Shown piece by piece: positions 40,401-52,400 of a stretch of 64,000 nucleotides of DNA; position 1 is the stretch's first letter, and the number at the start of each line of letters is the position of its first letter. The notes under the pieces are model-generated. The model had not been told where the DNA came from and did no database searches. It worked only from the letters and a program-made list of their open reading frames with translations. Position numbers and translations under genes: made by a program. Source of the DNA: Streptomyces dysideae (lineage in GTDB: Bacteria > Actinomycetota > Actinomycetes > Streptomycetales > Streptomycetaceae); contig NZ_KQ949115.1 of assembly GCF_001514305.1 (NCBI RefSeq), positions 27,771 to 91,770 on the forward strand, in the 5' to 3' direction.

Positions 40401-43400
40401 GTAGTTGCGGGTCTTGACCTCGGAACCGTCCTCGGGGGTGATCGGTTCGGTGCGGGTGACCTCCAGACCCACGGTGACGGTGCGCTTGCCCAGCGGCACC
40501 TCGTACTCGTTGCGCAGCAGCTTGGGCAGGTTGAGGCGGAGCAGTTCCTCGCTGGTGAAGTGCTCGTAGCGCAGACCCCTTTCCCGGGTGGGATCGAGCC
40601 CAGGCACCCGCCAGACGCCGTCCGCGTTCAGATCGCGCTGCTGTGCGTGGCGGACCGTGGTCAGCGAGGCCCACCGGCGTATCGCGTCCGCCGCCGGCAG
40701 CGCCCACGGATGCCCGTTCTCCCTCAGCCGGGTCAGCACCTCCTGGTCCACCGACCGGTCCGGAACCGGCGTCGCACTCGCAGGATCCGTCGCCTGCGGC
40801 CCGTCACCCGTCTCGTCGGCGGGCCGGGTACCGGGCTGCGGGTGCGGTGCCGTCGGCGACCCGGCGGCCGACTCCCCGCCGGTGCCGTCGTGGTGCGGGG
40901 CCGGCAACGGCAGCGGCTGCACCGGCTGCGACGCGGGCGGCGGAGTGGTCGGTGCGGTGTGGACGGGCTCCCATGCGACCGGGGTGCCGTGCGCGGGGGC
41001 GGGCGCCAGCAGCGGCGCGTCGTGCACCGCCAGGTGGTTCGGCACGAGCAGGCGCACCTGCCCGGGCACGGTCCCGTCCTCGGGGCGGCCGGGGGCCGGG
41101 AACCGGGCGACGAACGGCTCGTGCCGCTCCAGCCACTGCTCCACGTCACGACGCTGCCCGGCCAGCCCGGACACCCCCACCGCGGCCCACCGCGCCGCAC
41201 GCGCCGGCGCGCTCAGCACCTCGGGCATCTGCGTGCTGATGCCCATCTCGATCCGGTACGTCAGCTCATGCGTGAACTCCTGCGAGCCGTCCTGCGCCTC
41301 GGTCGCATAGAGGTCCCGAAGCCGATCGAGCCGGTCGAAGCCCGTCCGGCTGGCCTGCTGGTAGGTGCCGCCCAGTCCCAGGGCGGCCCAGCCGCTGTCA
41401 CCGAAGTTGACACGCAGGTTGCCACCTGCGGTGACCGCCTGGGTGGCGCTCTTGTCCCGCGCCGTCTGGAAGACGGACTCCGCCCGCGTCACCAGCCGCG
41501 TGTCAGGGCGGTCCAGCTGGGACAGCGCCGGACCGATCTCGCCGGTGACCTTCACCCACACGTACCGGGCGGCGCCGAACGCCGACGGCACCGGCAACCA
41601 CCGCGTCACACCTGTGGTGGTCAACAAGTGGAACTGGGAGAGCAGCGCGTCGGAGGAGAACGAGCGCTCCAGCTCCCGCAGCAGCAGGTTCGGCCGGTAC
41701 TCGTCGGCCCGGCCCGGCTCGGTGCGCAGCAGCCCCTGCCCGCCCAGCCACTGCCTGACGCGGGGCAGGACACCGTCCGCGTGCAGCACCTCCGGATGGC
41801 TCGCGGTCGGCAGCAGCGACGGGTCCACGAACCGCTCCGGCCGGCGCGGCTCCGCAGCGACCACGCCCTCGGGCAGCGGCAGCCCCAGATCGGTGACCCG
41901 CCGCTCGGGCACCACGAACTCCAGCCCGTCCCGCACCCGCAGATGCCGCGTCTGATGCGTCGCACCGCCGTACGGACTGAACAGGCTGCCGTTCTTCCAC
42001 CGGTACAGCGTTACCTCATAGACCGGATCCGCACGGTAGGAGTGCGCCGGACCCTTGTAGGCAGCCCGGGAAATCCCGGCATGCCCCGCCTCGTCGGCCT
42101 TCCCCTTGGCCCAGCTCCACTGAGCATCGCTCTGGACGCCGGCGAGCAGCTTGACCGGCCAGTCCGCGTCGTTGCGGATGCGTCCGACGGTGAAATGCGG
42201 CCCCAGCGCCAGGCCTATGCCGAACCGGCCGACGGAGGACTCGCTGAACTGGTACTTGGCGATACCGCGGAGGTTCTGCCGCAGCTCCAGCCCTTCCGTG
42301 TGCGATCCGACATGACGCGGGTCGTGGGCGGTCATCCGGATGCGCAGCGCCTGCTTGAACCCGTCCGGGCCCTTCGGCAACTCCACCACCCGGCCGGTCT
42401 CACTGGTCAACGCACCGAAGTGGACGGTCGATTCGGTCGGGGAGAAGACATCCCTCAGCCCGGCCGGCCAGTCCGCCGGGTCCTGCAGCCAGCTCTCCGG
42501 CAGGCCGTTGGCCTCCTGGTACATCCGCGCGACCTCGGCCGGCAGCAGCGGCGCGACCAGGAACGACCGCGACACACCCCCCGCCCCGTTGTCACGGAAA
42601 CCGACCGCCGGGGTATCGGGTGCCCCCTCCAGCGGCACCACCAGACCCGCCAGCGCCACCTCCGCCTCACCCAACGACGCCTGCGGAACGTACTGATGCG
42701 GCACGACCACGTGCGCCGTCAGCTCACCCGAAGGCCGGTGGATCCACCACCGCTCCGCCGGCTGCCCCGGCGCCCGCACCGACACCTCATACACCACGTC
42801 ATACACATGCTCGTCGGCCAGACCCGACGTCTCAGTGTGCTGGGTGGACTTCGCCTCACCGAGGAACTGGTGCTGGCTGCCACGGTCGAAGCCGCCCGAA
42901 AGCCTCACCCCGCCGACCCGGAAGTCCACCCACCTCTTGACACGCGCCTCCATGAAGGGCGCACCGACAAGACCCACGCCGCCCGTCGAGCCGGCGCGAC
43001 CGCTGACCTGGGTGACCTGCTGGGCCCGCGCGTTCACCGTCCGCGGATAGGCATCCTCACCGGTCAGGCCACCAACCCGCTCCCGCACATGCGCGGTGAC
43101 GGACACGTCGTACGAGCGCTTACCGACCTTGACCGTGTGGTGCACGCCAGAGATCAGCTGGGGCAGGTCGGCCTCCAGCGCCGGACGTCCGAACCACGCC
43201 AGCAGCTCCCGGTCCACCGACGACCAGTCGACCCGAGCAACCCGCGACAGCCGCCCGTGCCAGCGCCGCAGCACACCCCGCACCTGGTCGTGCACCAACT
43301 CCGAGCCCGGCAGCGCACTCTCCGTCCCGAAATGCTGACCACGCCGACTCGCCAGCGCCAGGGGCTCCCGCTCGTGCGGCGGCGGCAACGGCGCATCCAG

Positions 43401-46400
43401 CAGCGAGTCCGGCCGCACGTGCGCCGCCGGGGACAGCGGAAGGTTCGCCTCCGCCAGCAGCGCCCGCACAAACGGATGCGACTCCACCGGCCCGTCAAGA
43501 GACAGCACCGACTGCCTGAGTCGCGGACCGTCCTCGCCCAGCAGATCCCGCTCGAACTCGGCCGCCTCCCGGGCCGGCACACCGATCTCCGACTCCACCA
43601 CACTCACCACGGCAGGGATGTTGTCGTGGGTCGAGGACCGTACCTCCGCCGTCACCACCAGCTGCGCCCGGTACCGCGCCTGCTCGCCTGTGGGCTTCCA
43701 CACCGTGAACGCCGTGGTCTGCTCGGTCAGGCCGTGCCCCGTGCCCCGCGCACTGTGACCCGTCACCCTCGCGGAAGGAGTGAGCAACTTGGCCTTCGTG
43801 CCACGGAACGGGGAAGAAGTGGCAGAGTCACCAGTCGACAGATTCAGGCCGCTCTGCACGCCCGCGAAGGCGTCACTCACACCCGCGAGCGAATGGTTGG
43901 CCGTCAGACTGTTGACCTGGTAGTCACGGATACCGATCTCCGCATCCCCCAGGTACTGCAGACGCTGGACGGACGCGCGGATCGCGACATATCCCTCGAA
44001 CGACCGGCCCCCTCCCGCAGGCACCCGCGACACGTCCGTGACCACGCCATTGCTGAACAGGTACCGGCTCCGGTAAAACGCGGACCGCTCGTTCAGCGTC
44101 GGCAGCACACGATCCATGACCCGCCGCACACTGTCCCCCGGCAGCCCGGCCTCCCGCAGCTGCCGCTGCAGCCCCGCCACCACCGGCGTCACATCGACCG
44201 CATTGAACGTCTCATGCGCCCGCCGAGCCCGCTGCCGCCCACCGGACTCGTCACCGGCCGCCACCCCGGGCTGCCCCACCTGCGCCTCGTAATCCCCCAG
44301 CACAGCGCTCTCCGCGGGCAGCGGCCCGGCCACGCCACTGAAACGATCGGGGAAATCGACCGTGAGCCGACTGCCCGTCACCACATCGTGCGGCCGCTCC
44401 ACACCATCCACGAAGACGCGGATCTGCAAGGCAGCACGGAACCGTCTGCTGTCACCCATCTGCGTCTGGCGGCGGGCCGTGACACCACGCTCCCAGTCCG
44501 CCCCCCGCGACCTCGCCCGCGACGCACCGAACACCGGAGCCACCGGACGCAGCGCCGTCCCCGCCGCGGACGACAACGTCAGCGACGCCAGCAGCAGCGA
44601 ATCCGCCCCCACCGACGTCTGTTTCGTGGACTTCTCCGCAGACGACACCTTCATGAGGTGCAAAAGCGCATCCCGCAGCACCGGAGCCTGCTCCTCCGGG
44701 GCGGACTCCAGACGGCGCAACGTCGGACGCAGCCAGACCACCCGGTCGCCCGCCACGGTCACATACCCGCGGTGCAGCGCCTGCTCCCAGTACTGCGCGA
44801 TCCGCTCCTCCGCAGTGGCCGAGCTCGGCGCACCGCCCAAGTGCTCCGCCCCCGGACCGCGCTCCTTCCCCGGCGCATCCTGGCCCATCAGCAGACGACG
44901 CACAGCCTCACGGATCTCCGCACCCAGCTCCGGATCCCCATCCGCCACCTTGAACGCGATCTCATTCGCGTACTGCGTCGCCAGCGCCTCATGCCAGGCG
45001 TCCACCTGAAGCACCGTCATGATGCCGTAGGCGTCATGATCCACATACCAGGGATGTTCCCCTGCCCCCAACGGCTCCGGCTCCGGCTCGCCCTCCCGAT
45101 CGGCCACGGGGACGACCACATCCGGAACGTGCTCGCCTTCGGCCGTGGTGCTCTCCGCCTCCACGCCACGCACCAGGGACGTCTGCGGGGGCTCGGCGTC
45201 GGCATCCTCCAGCTCCCGCACCGGGTCCGCTCCGGACCCCTCCTGCGCGTCATCCACCACGCGGCCCTTCGAGGGCTGCTCGTCCTCGGGCGCCACCTCA
45301 CCGGCCGGACGCTTCACCCCACGCCGCACAGCATCCGGGTCGGCGACGGCAGAACCCGTCGCAGGCCGCTTCGCAGGCGGCTCCTCCCCGCTGTCCCGCT
45401 CGCCGGCCGGACGCTTCACACCCCGCCCGGCCTCCGAGGAACCTGCCCCCGCCGCATCGATCAGTGCCGTGGGGACCGGCGTCTCGGTCGCTGTCATGTC
45501 GGCCCCGGCCGTCTCCCGGACCTCGGGGGCGGGCGACTCCACGGCGCGCGGCTGGGGCTCGGGCGTCCGCAGGGGGTGGCTGATGGTGATGACGGCGCGG
45601 CGGCGGGCGGCCGGGCCGTCCGCGGGGCTGGTGCCGGGCGGATACTCCCGTCCAAGTGATGTGACATCCACAGTGAAGTCCGACACGCTCGGAACGGCGC
45701 CCCGGTCACCGCCGAGCGCCCGCAGATGTCCTTCCAGGCTCCTGGCGAACGCGGCGGACACCGCCTCGGCACGTGCGTAGCCGCTGCGGATGTCCCGCCC
45801 CCGGTGCGCCTCCCCGAGCAGGGTCCCGTTGCCGTGACCGCTGATGGTCACGACGGGCAGTGACCGCCCCTCCTGGAAGGCCGCCAGGCCCTCCTCAGCG
45901 GCTCGGGCCGCCATGGCGTCGATCACGCGGATCTGCTCGCGGGACAACCGGCTCGATCCGCCGTCGAAGACAACGTGCCGCCTGACTGGCTCAGGCACCG
46001 GGTGGTCGGCGGTTTCCTCCGGCCGGGTGCCGTCCTGTCGGCCGGGCATCGACTCGCCTGCGGTCTCCCCGGGGTCGGGATGCCGGAAGAGCGTGCGGGA
46101 GCCGTCGCGGGAGGTCAGGGTGATGCCACCGTCGGGCTCGGCGCGGACGACGGCGGTGTCGTACGGGCCGGTCAGCTCCTGGCCGTCAGCGTCCAGGCGA
46201 GTGGCGGTACCGGACTGGTGGTCGATGTTCCAGTACTCCCCGAGCAGCCGGCCGCGATCGCCGGGGACCCCGGCGACCTCCTGAACGACGCGGCCGGTGC
46301 GGGTGTCGACGACGAGGCCCTCCAGAGGCCGGTCGGGGTCGGCGTAGACGGGCCTGAGGGCGATGCGGTCCCCTCCGAGGGGCTCCAGCCGCATCAGACC

Positions 46401-49400
46401 CTCGGTGTCGGGCTCTCCGGTGGCGTCCAGCAGGCGCGTGGCTTCGCCGGGTTCGGCGGCGCTCAGCCGCAGGTAGCCGAGGCTGGCCTCCAGGCGCAGG
46501 TCGGTGTGGGTGAGGGTGCCGTCGGGGGCGAAGTGGTAGCGGTGACCGAGCCGGGTGTCGATGACCTGGAAGCTCGGCTGCCCGGCGGCTGTGCCGGTGC
46601 CGTCGTGGCCGTCGGGCACCAGGTCGGTGGGTCCGGCGACGAAGCGCCCGCTCCCGTCATCGCCCTCGGCGCGGTACTCGGTGTACGGCACACCCTCGTC
46701 GTCGGACAGCGTGCGGACGGTGACCCTCAGTCCGGCCAGGTCGGAGGGCGCGCCGCGAAGCGGGACAGCGTCCGCGGTGAGGTTCATGCCCGCTTCTGTG
46801 ACGACGCGGCCGTCGGCGTCCGCGACCCAACTCCGACCGGTCTCGGGGTCGGAGACGGAGAAACCGCCGGTCAGCCCGTCGGCGAGCTCCCCGGTCAGCG
46901 GGGCGACAGTGAAGCCGCTTCCGGGCGCGGTGGACGAGCCGACGATCTCCAACTGCCGGGTCTCCAGCGCCTCGCCGATACCCGGCGCGCGCACATCACG
47001 GACCGTCAACCCACGCAGGTCCGGGTCAAGACCCTCACCGGTCAGCGGGAACTGAGCCTCGCGCAGCCCGCGATCGGCGTCGTAGCGCCACAGGCCGGCC
47101 GGCTCCAGGGACAGAACCGTCACCCCACCCGACCGATCAGCCTCCACGGCGAACCGGTGGTCGGCAAGCCACCCCTCGGCATCGACCAGATGCCACCTGC
47201 CGACCGGATCGCGGTGCAGGAACATCCGCGTGCCCGGCAGACGCGTCCCCCGGGCAGGAGCCGGCGGGCCGTCGAGCGGGTTCGCCTGGGCGCCACCAGC
47301 GGGCTCGGTGCCGGGTCCGGGCTGTTCGGACGCGTCCGCGAGCCCTTCGTCGCTCTGCAGGGTCCGGGCCTGGTCGGCCTCGCTGCCGGGCTGCACCGTG
47401 CCTTGGCGGCCGCTGAAGGACGGGAGACCCAACGGCCACCCGAACTCCACGCCTGCCGTCGCGGTCGGCTCCTCCGGAATCGGCTCCAGCGGGAACCGCT
47501 CGGACGGACCGCCGCCGAAGTCCTCCTCCGGAGGGTCCTCCAGCAGCCGGCCGCTGCGGCTGTCAACGACGATGCGCTCCCGCGGCGCGTGGGGATAGGT
47601 CGGCACCAGCGCCACCCGCCCGTCCTCCAGGGACTGAGCGCGCAGCGGCGCCGAAGACGTGTTGCCCGCGGCGTCGATCAGCGTCGGGGCGCCGTCGGCC
47701 GTGCCCAGGTCCAGCCGCAGCAGGCCGAGGTCCCGCTCCAGCGGAACATGTCGGTAGGTGGGCGTGCCTTCAGGGCCGAAGTAGTGCCTGACGCCGGTCT
47801 CCGTGTCCGTGACCACGAACTCGGCGCGCAGGGTGCCGACCAGCGCCTCTTCCGCGCGCTCCACGGTGAACCGGCCGTCCCCTTCGACGATCCGGTATGT
47901 GTCGGTACCGTCCGGTCCCTCGATCGCTGCCGGATCAGGGTTGCCGTGGGTGACCCCGACCTTCAGCCCGGCCAGTTCCCGAGGCGCGTCGTGCAGAAGG
48001 ACCTCGCGGTACCGCAGACCGCCCCTGGACCGCGCGCCGAGATCCGCGTCGGGCCCCTCGTCGGACTGCCGTCCGCCAAGGACGATCTCGGCGAAGCCTG
48101 TTCGCACCCGCGGATCCGCCTGCGCCTTGAACTCCAGGCGCAGGCCGGTGCCGTTGTGCACGACGGCGTGGTCGCCCGTCGGCAGGGCGGTGACCGTGAA
48201 CTCGCCCGCCGCGCGTCTGTTGGCCCCGCTCCGGATCCTGTCGACGTGATCGATCAGAGCCTGGCGTGCGCCGTCCAGCATCCGGTCGTAGGCCATCCCC
48301 CGCAGATCCCGCACCTCTGCGTGCAGCGCATGCGGATCAATGCCCAGAGCACGCACGTTGTCCCTGGCCTCGGCAACGATCCTCTCGGCGCGCGGAACAT
48401 CGAGTGGCCAGGGGTCACCCTCCTGGCTCTCGCGGACGTGGTGGATCAGCTCCATCGCGCCCTCACGGCTGGAGAGGTCCGCCCCGGGCACCTGATCGGC
48501 CTCGCGGAAGCCGGCGGCCTCCCGCAGGACCTGCCTCCAGAGCCGGGTGACCTCGCGCGTGGGAGCCAGGCCCTCGGTACCGGTCACGTTCTGCGGCCGA
48601 GGGCGCCACTCGGCCACGAGCTGCCTGTACGTGACCGGCCGGCCGGGCGTCTTCAGCCGGTCGACCAGGTCCAGCAGCCGCAGCCGCGCGCCCTGCTCGA
48701 CCGGTGCATCCACCTCGGCGTCGTCCAGGTGACGCACGAGGGCGTCCAGACGGTCGCCCGTGACCGGCTGGTCCGCGCCGAGCTTCAGCACACGGCGGGC
48801 CAGGTCCGCGGTGCGGCGCACGGTCGTCAGACGCTCGACGGTCAGGTGCTCCGGCCCTCCGTACACCTCGGCGGCCAGACCACCGAGCTGCCAGACCTGC
48901 AGGGTGTCGGCCGCGCCGACCCGTCTGGCGAGCGGCCTCAGATCAGCGCGCTTCACGACCGGGCCGGACCCGGACAGCCGCTGAAGGGCATCCCTGAGCC
49001 GAGCCGCCCGGACCTGCGCCACGGCCGGGTTCTCCGTGTCAGGGACAGGGAACTCCGGCAGCTCCTCGGCGGCCTCGATCAGTTCGAACCTCGGGGCCCC
49101 GTTCCCGCTGTCGATGGTCCGGCGGGATGTGATCTTCATCCGGGCACCGGGCATCAACAGCACCTCCTTCTCGCTCACAATCGAGAAGGGGGTGATGTCA
49201 CGGCCCCAGTTGCCGGTGAGCTGAGCGCGGACCAGTACCGGGTGGGTCATGGGCAGGCGAGCCGTGATGTTCATGAACCTGAGCGCCCGGACGTGCTCCC
49301 GGGCGAAGCTGGTGAACGCGTTGAGGGAGATCTCCGAGCCGCCGTAAGTGGGCGAGATGATCCGTCCGATCCCCGAGGTGAGATCGCCCACGGAACGCGT

Positions 49401-52400
49401 CCCGCGCCAGACCTCGCCGGTTGCGGGCGGCAGCTGCGCCAGGGCGTCCAGCAGCATCGCGGTGTGGGCTGCCATCTCCTTTTCGATGGCGGGCAGCAGC
49501 GGCTCGGCGGCGGCGTAGAGCCGTTCCTTGTGCCGCGCCAGCTCCTTGGGCGTCATATCCCGGGAGGGGGTGGCTGTCAGCTCGCTGATGGCCGGGTTGT
49601 CCCTCAACACCGGAGGCAGGGGCGCCCGGAGCGCGACATCGAGGTATTCGTCGATGAGCCGCCTGACCTGGATACGTAGTGGCAGGCGGATGCCACCGGA
49701 CTTGAACGTGAGCAGCACGTTCATCAGCGGGAAAGCCAGGTCTGTGTAGGCGATCATGGCGGCGAAGTGGCCGGGGCTCAGCCTCTCCAGCACCTGCTGC
49801 GGAGTCATACCGTACTCACGCAACCAGCGCCCGGCATGCGTATCGCTGCGAAGGTGGGAGCCGGCGGGCTGGTCGGCGAGGCGCTGGAAGGCCCTCCGAC
49901 GCTCGCCGGCCTCCCGCAGTCCGTCCTCGCCGGGATCGCCGAAGCCGCCGTCCTCGGGCGGGGCGGTGAGCTTGGCCCAGTAGATGGCCTCGTGCGGCAG
50001 CATGCCGTCCTCGCCGGCCTGCCGGCGCAGCTCGGCGAGCGGCACTCCGGGGATGGACCGGTACATCCGCGCCGCGTCGTCCAACGGGTTCCCGGCCAGC
50101 GACGGCACCACATCCGCCGTCTGCAGACCCGCGAGGATCTCGTACACCGAGTGGTCCTCAGTCGGCAGCATCCAACCCAGCAGCGACAGCACCAGACCGT
50201 CCGGCTCCCCGGACACGTTCAGCAGCTTGAACGCGTTGCCGATCTTCGCCGCCGTCCCCGAGACGCCCGAGATCAGCGGCATGCCCCGGCCGTCGTGCAT
50301 CTCCCGGAACAGCGACGACCCCGGATCCATCGTGTACGCGGCCTTGCCGGAGACCACACTCAGCGGCAGCTCCGGACCCTCCTCGCCCGCGCCGAGATCG
50401 CCCGCCCGCGGGTCATCGATGACGCCCGGCTCCTCGACGATCCTGGTGATCCCTGTGACCGTCCGGCCCTCGGCGCCCTCCGGAGCGCTGTAATGCACCT
50501 CCAGTCCGAGCACACCAGGGGCCTTGCGCAATGCGTCCAGCAGCGGCGCGCCCTGCTCGTCGAAGCGCACCTGTTCCAGCGGCACCCGCTCGGTGCGGAA
50601 GCCCATCACCTTCAAGGCGACCGGGTTCGCGGCCAGGAACGCCGCCTCACGCTCACTGAGCGCGATGCCCAGACGCGCCCACTCGCCCGGGGTCCTGGCG
50701 ATCTCCCCGGCCAGCCGATCCTCCTCCGGACGCGAACGCCGCGAAGCCCCCTGGTACTTGGCCGCCTCCCGTGTCCACGACGCCGACTGAGCCACCACAT
50801 TGCCGATGGCGAAGAAGTCCCTGTCAAACGCCGACGCCTTGTCCGGGGCAAGTCGGCTGAGCACCGCGTGCATCCCGGAGCGGAGCCCGCCCCGCAGGAA
50901 GGACGCCTGCTCACGCAACGCCCCCACGTCCAGCCCCAGCCGCTCCGCCCTGGCCCAGTCACGGGTGTCGGCCATCTCACCCAGCAGCGACTTCAACGTC
51001 AGCGGCGAATCCTTGAAGAACGACGCGTTGAAGAACGCCGTCATCAACTCCCGGACATTGCCGTGCTCCAGCATCTCCTGCAGACGAGACAGCGGCGCGC
51101 CCTCACCGACCTGACCCGCCGACTCCGGATCGTCCTTGAAGAAGACCTTCGCGATCTCCTCCGGGCTGCGATCCAGGTGCGCCTGCGTGAGCACATCGAA
51201 CAGGCGGGCCACACTCTGCCGCGCCGCCGCCCGCGCCCTGGAATCGTTGAACGCGTACGACCCCAACCGCGTCTCGAACTCGCGGGCCTTGCGCGCATAC
51301 GCCGGATCCGAGTACAGCGCACGCAGTTGACGGTTCTTACCGACAGCCCCAGGCATCACCTGCGAGTCCGCCGCACTGTCCGGGTTCCCGGCGAAACCGT
51401 CAGAAGCAGCCGGGGTCTCCAGAGCCTCCTGCGCGTGGATCCGGTCCAGGGCCGCCTGGAACGGGTCCACTTCCTCGCCGTCAGCAGCAGCCTGACTCTC
51501 CAGAGCCTCCTGCGCGTGGATCCGGTCCAGGGCCGCCTGGAACGGGTCCACTTCCTCGCCGTCGAGCACGGAGCCGACAGCCCCTGCGTCACCCTCGGTG
51601 TCCGCGGCAGCCGGGCTGTCCGCCACCGCTTCGTCCTCGGTCAGCCGGTCGTACTCCTGGGCCAGCCAGGCATCGAACCCCATCCCGGTCGGCACCGGTT
51701 CGCTCTCGGCGTCCGAGGCGTCCGAGGCGTCCGAGGCGTCCGCGCTGTCCGGCGCCGCCTTCACCTTGACGTTCGGGAGGAAGGCCCCGAGATCCTGCTC
51801 CTCCGCTGCCGCAGTCTCCGACAGCTGCCCGCCGGTGGTCTCCCCGGCTTCGTCGAGCGTGGCCGGATCGCCGTCGCGCGTGGCCTGGTCGCCGTCCGGC
51901 ACCGTCGAGGACGGCTCCGGTTGGTCGGGGGCGCCGCCCGGCAAGCCCTCCCGCAGCCGGTTGACCCCGCGCTCCTCGGCCAGGGTCAACGCCACCTCGG
52001 CGCCCCGGCGGTGCCGCGTGGCCGGGTCCGCGTCCCGGTGCTCGTGCAGTTCCTGCGCCACGCGCATCGTCGACCAGTACTGCTCCGGGTCCTGCTCCAG
52101 CGCCCCGCGTCGTCCCTCCTCGATGACCAGCGGGAACGGGTTGTACCGCGACGTGATCTCGCTGGCGGTGGACCACAGGCGGTCGGCCCTGGCCTCGTCC
52201 ATCTTCTCGAATCCCCGCGCGAACCGCTGAAGCTCCGGTGTCATCAGGTCCTGGAGACGCGCCTCGGCGCGGCGGGCCTCGGCCTCGGCCTCTGTCATGA
52301 AGGGGATGCCGGTCGTGATGTCCCAGCGGGCGCGGTCGAGTACGACATCGCCGTCGCGGTCGAGTACCAGCACGGCGCTGTTGTCAGCCCCCGACCTGAG

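Noticed and set aside
33582..45659. A 4,025-codon open frame on the plus strand
   Set aside because: It is antisense to the giant gene, is rich in His/Arg/Gln/Gly with no domain, and arises because high third-position GC removes stops in that frame. Its apparent repeats mirror those of the minus-strand protein.
45975..49679. A 1,234-codon plus-strand open frame
   Set aside because: Antisense shadow of the giant gene, with no start context or recognisable motif.
51417..51565. Possible CRISPR-like direct repeats
   Set aside because: Units are tandem without unique spacers and keep the reading frame of the giant protein.
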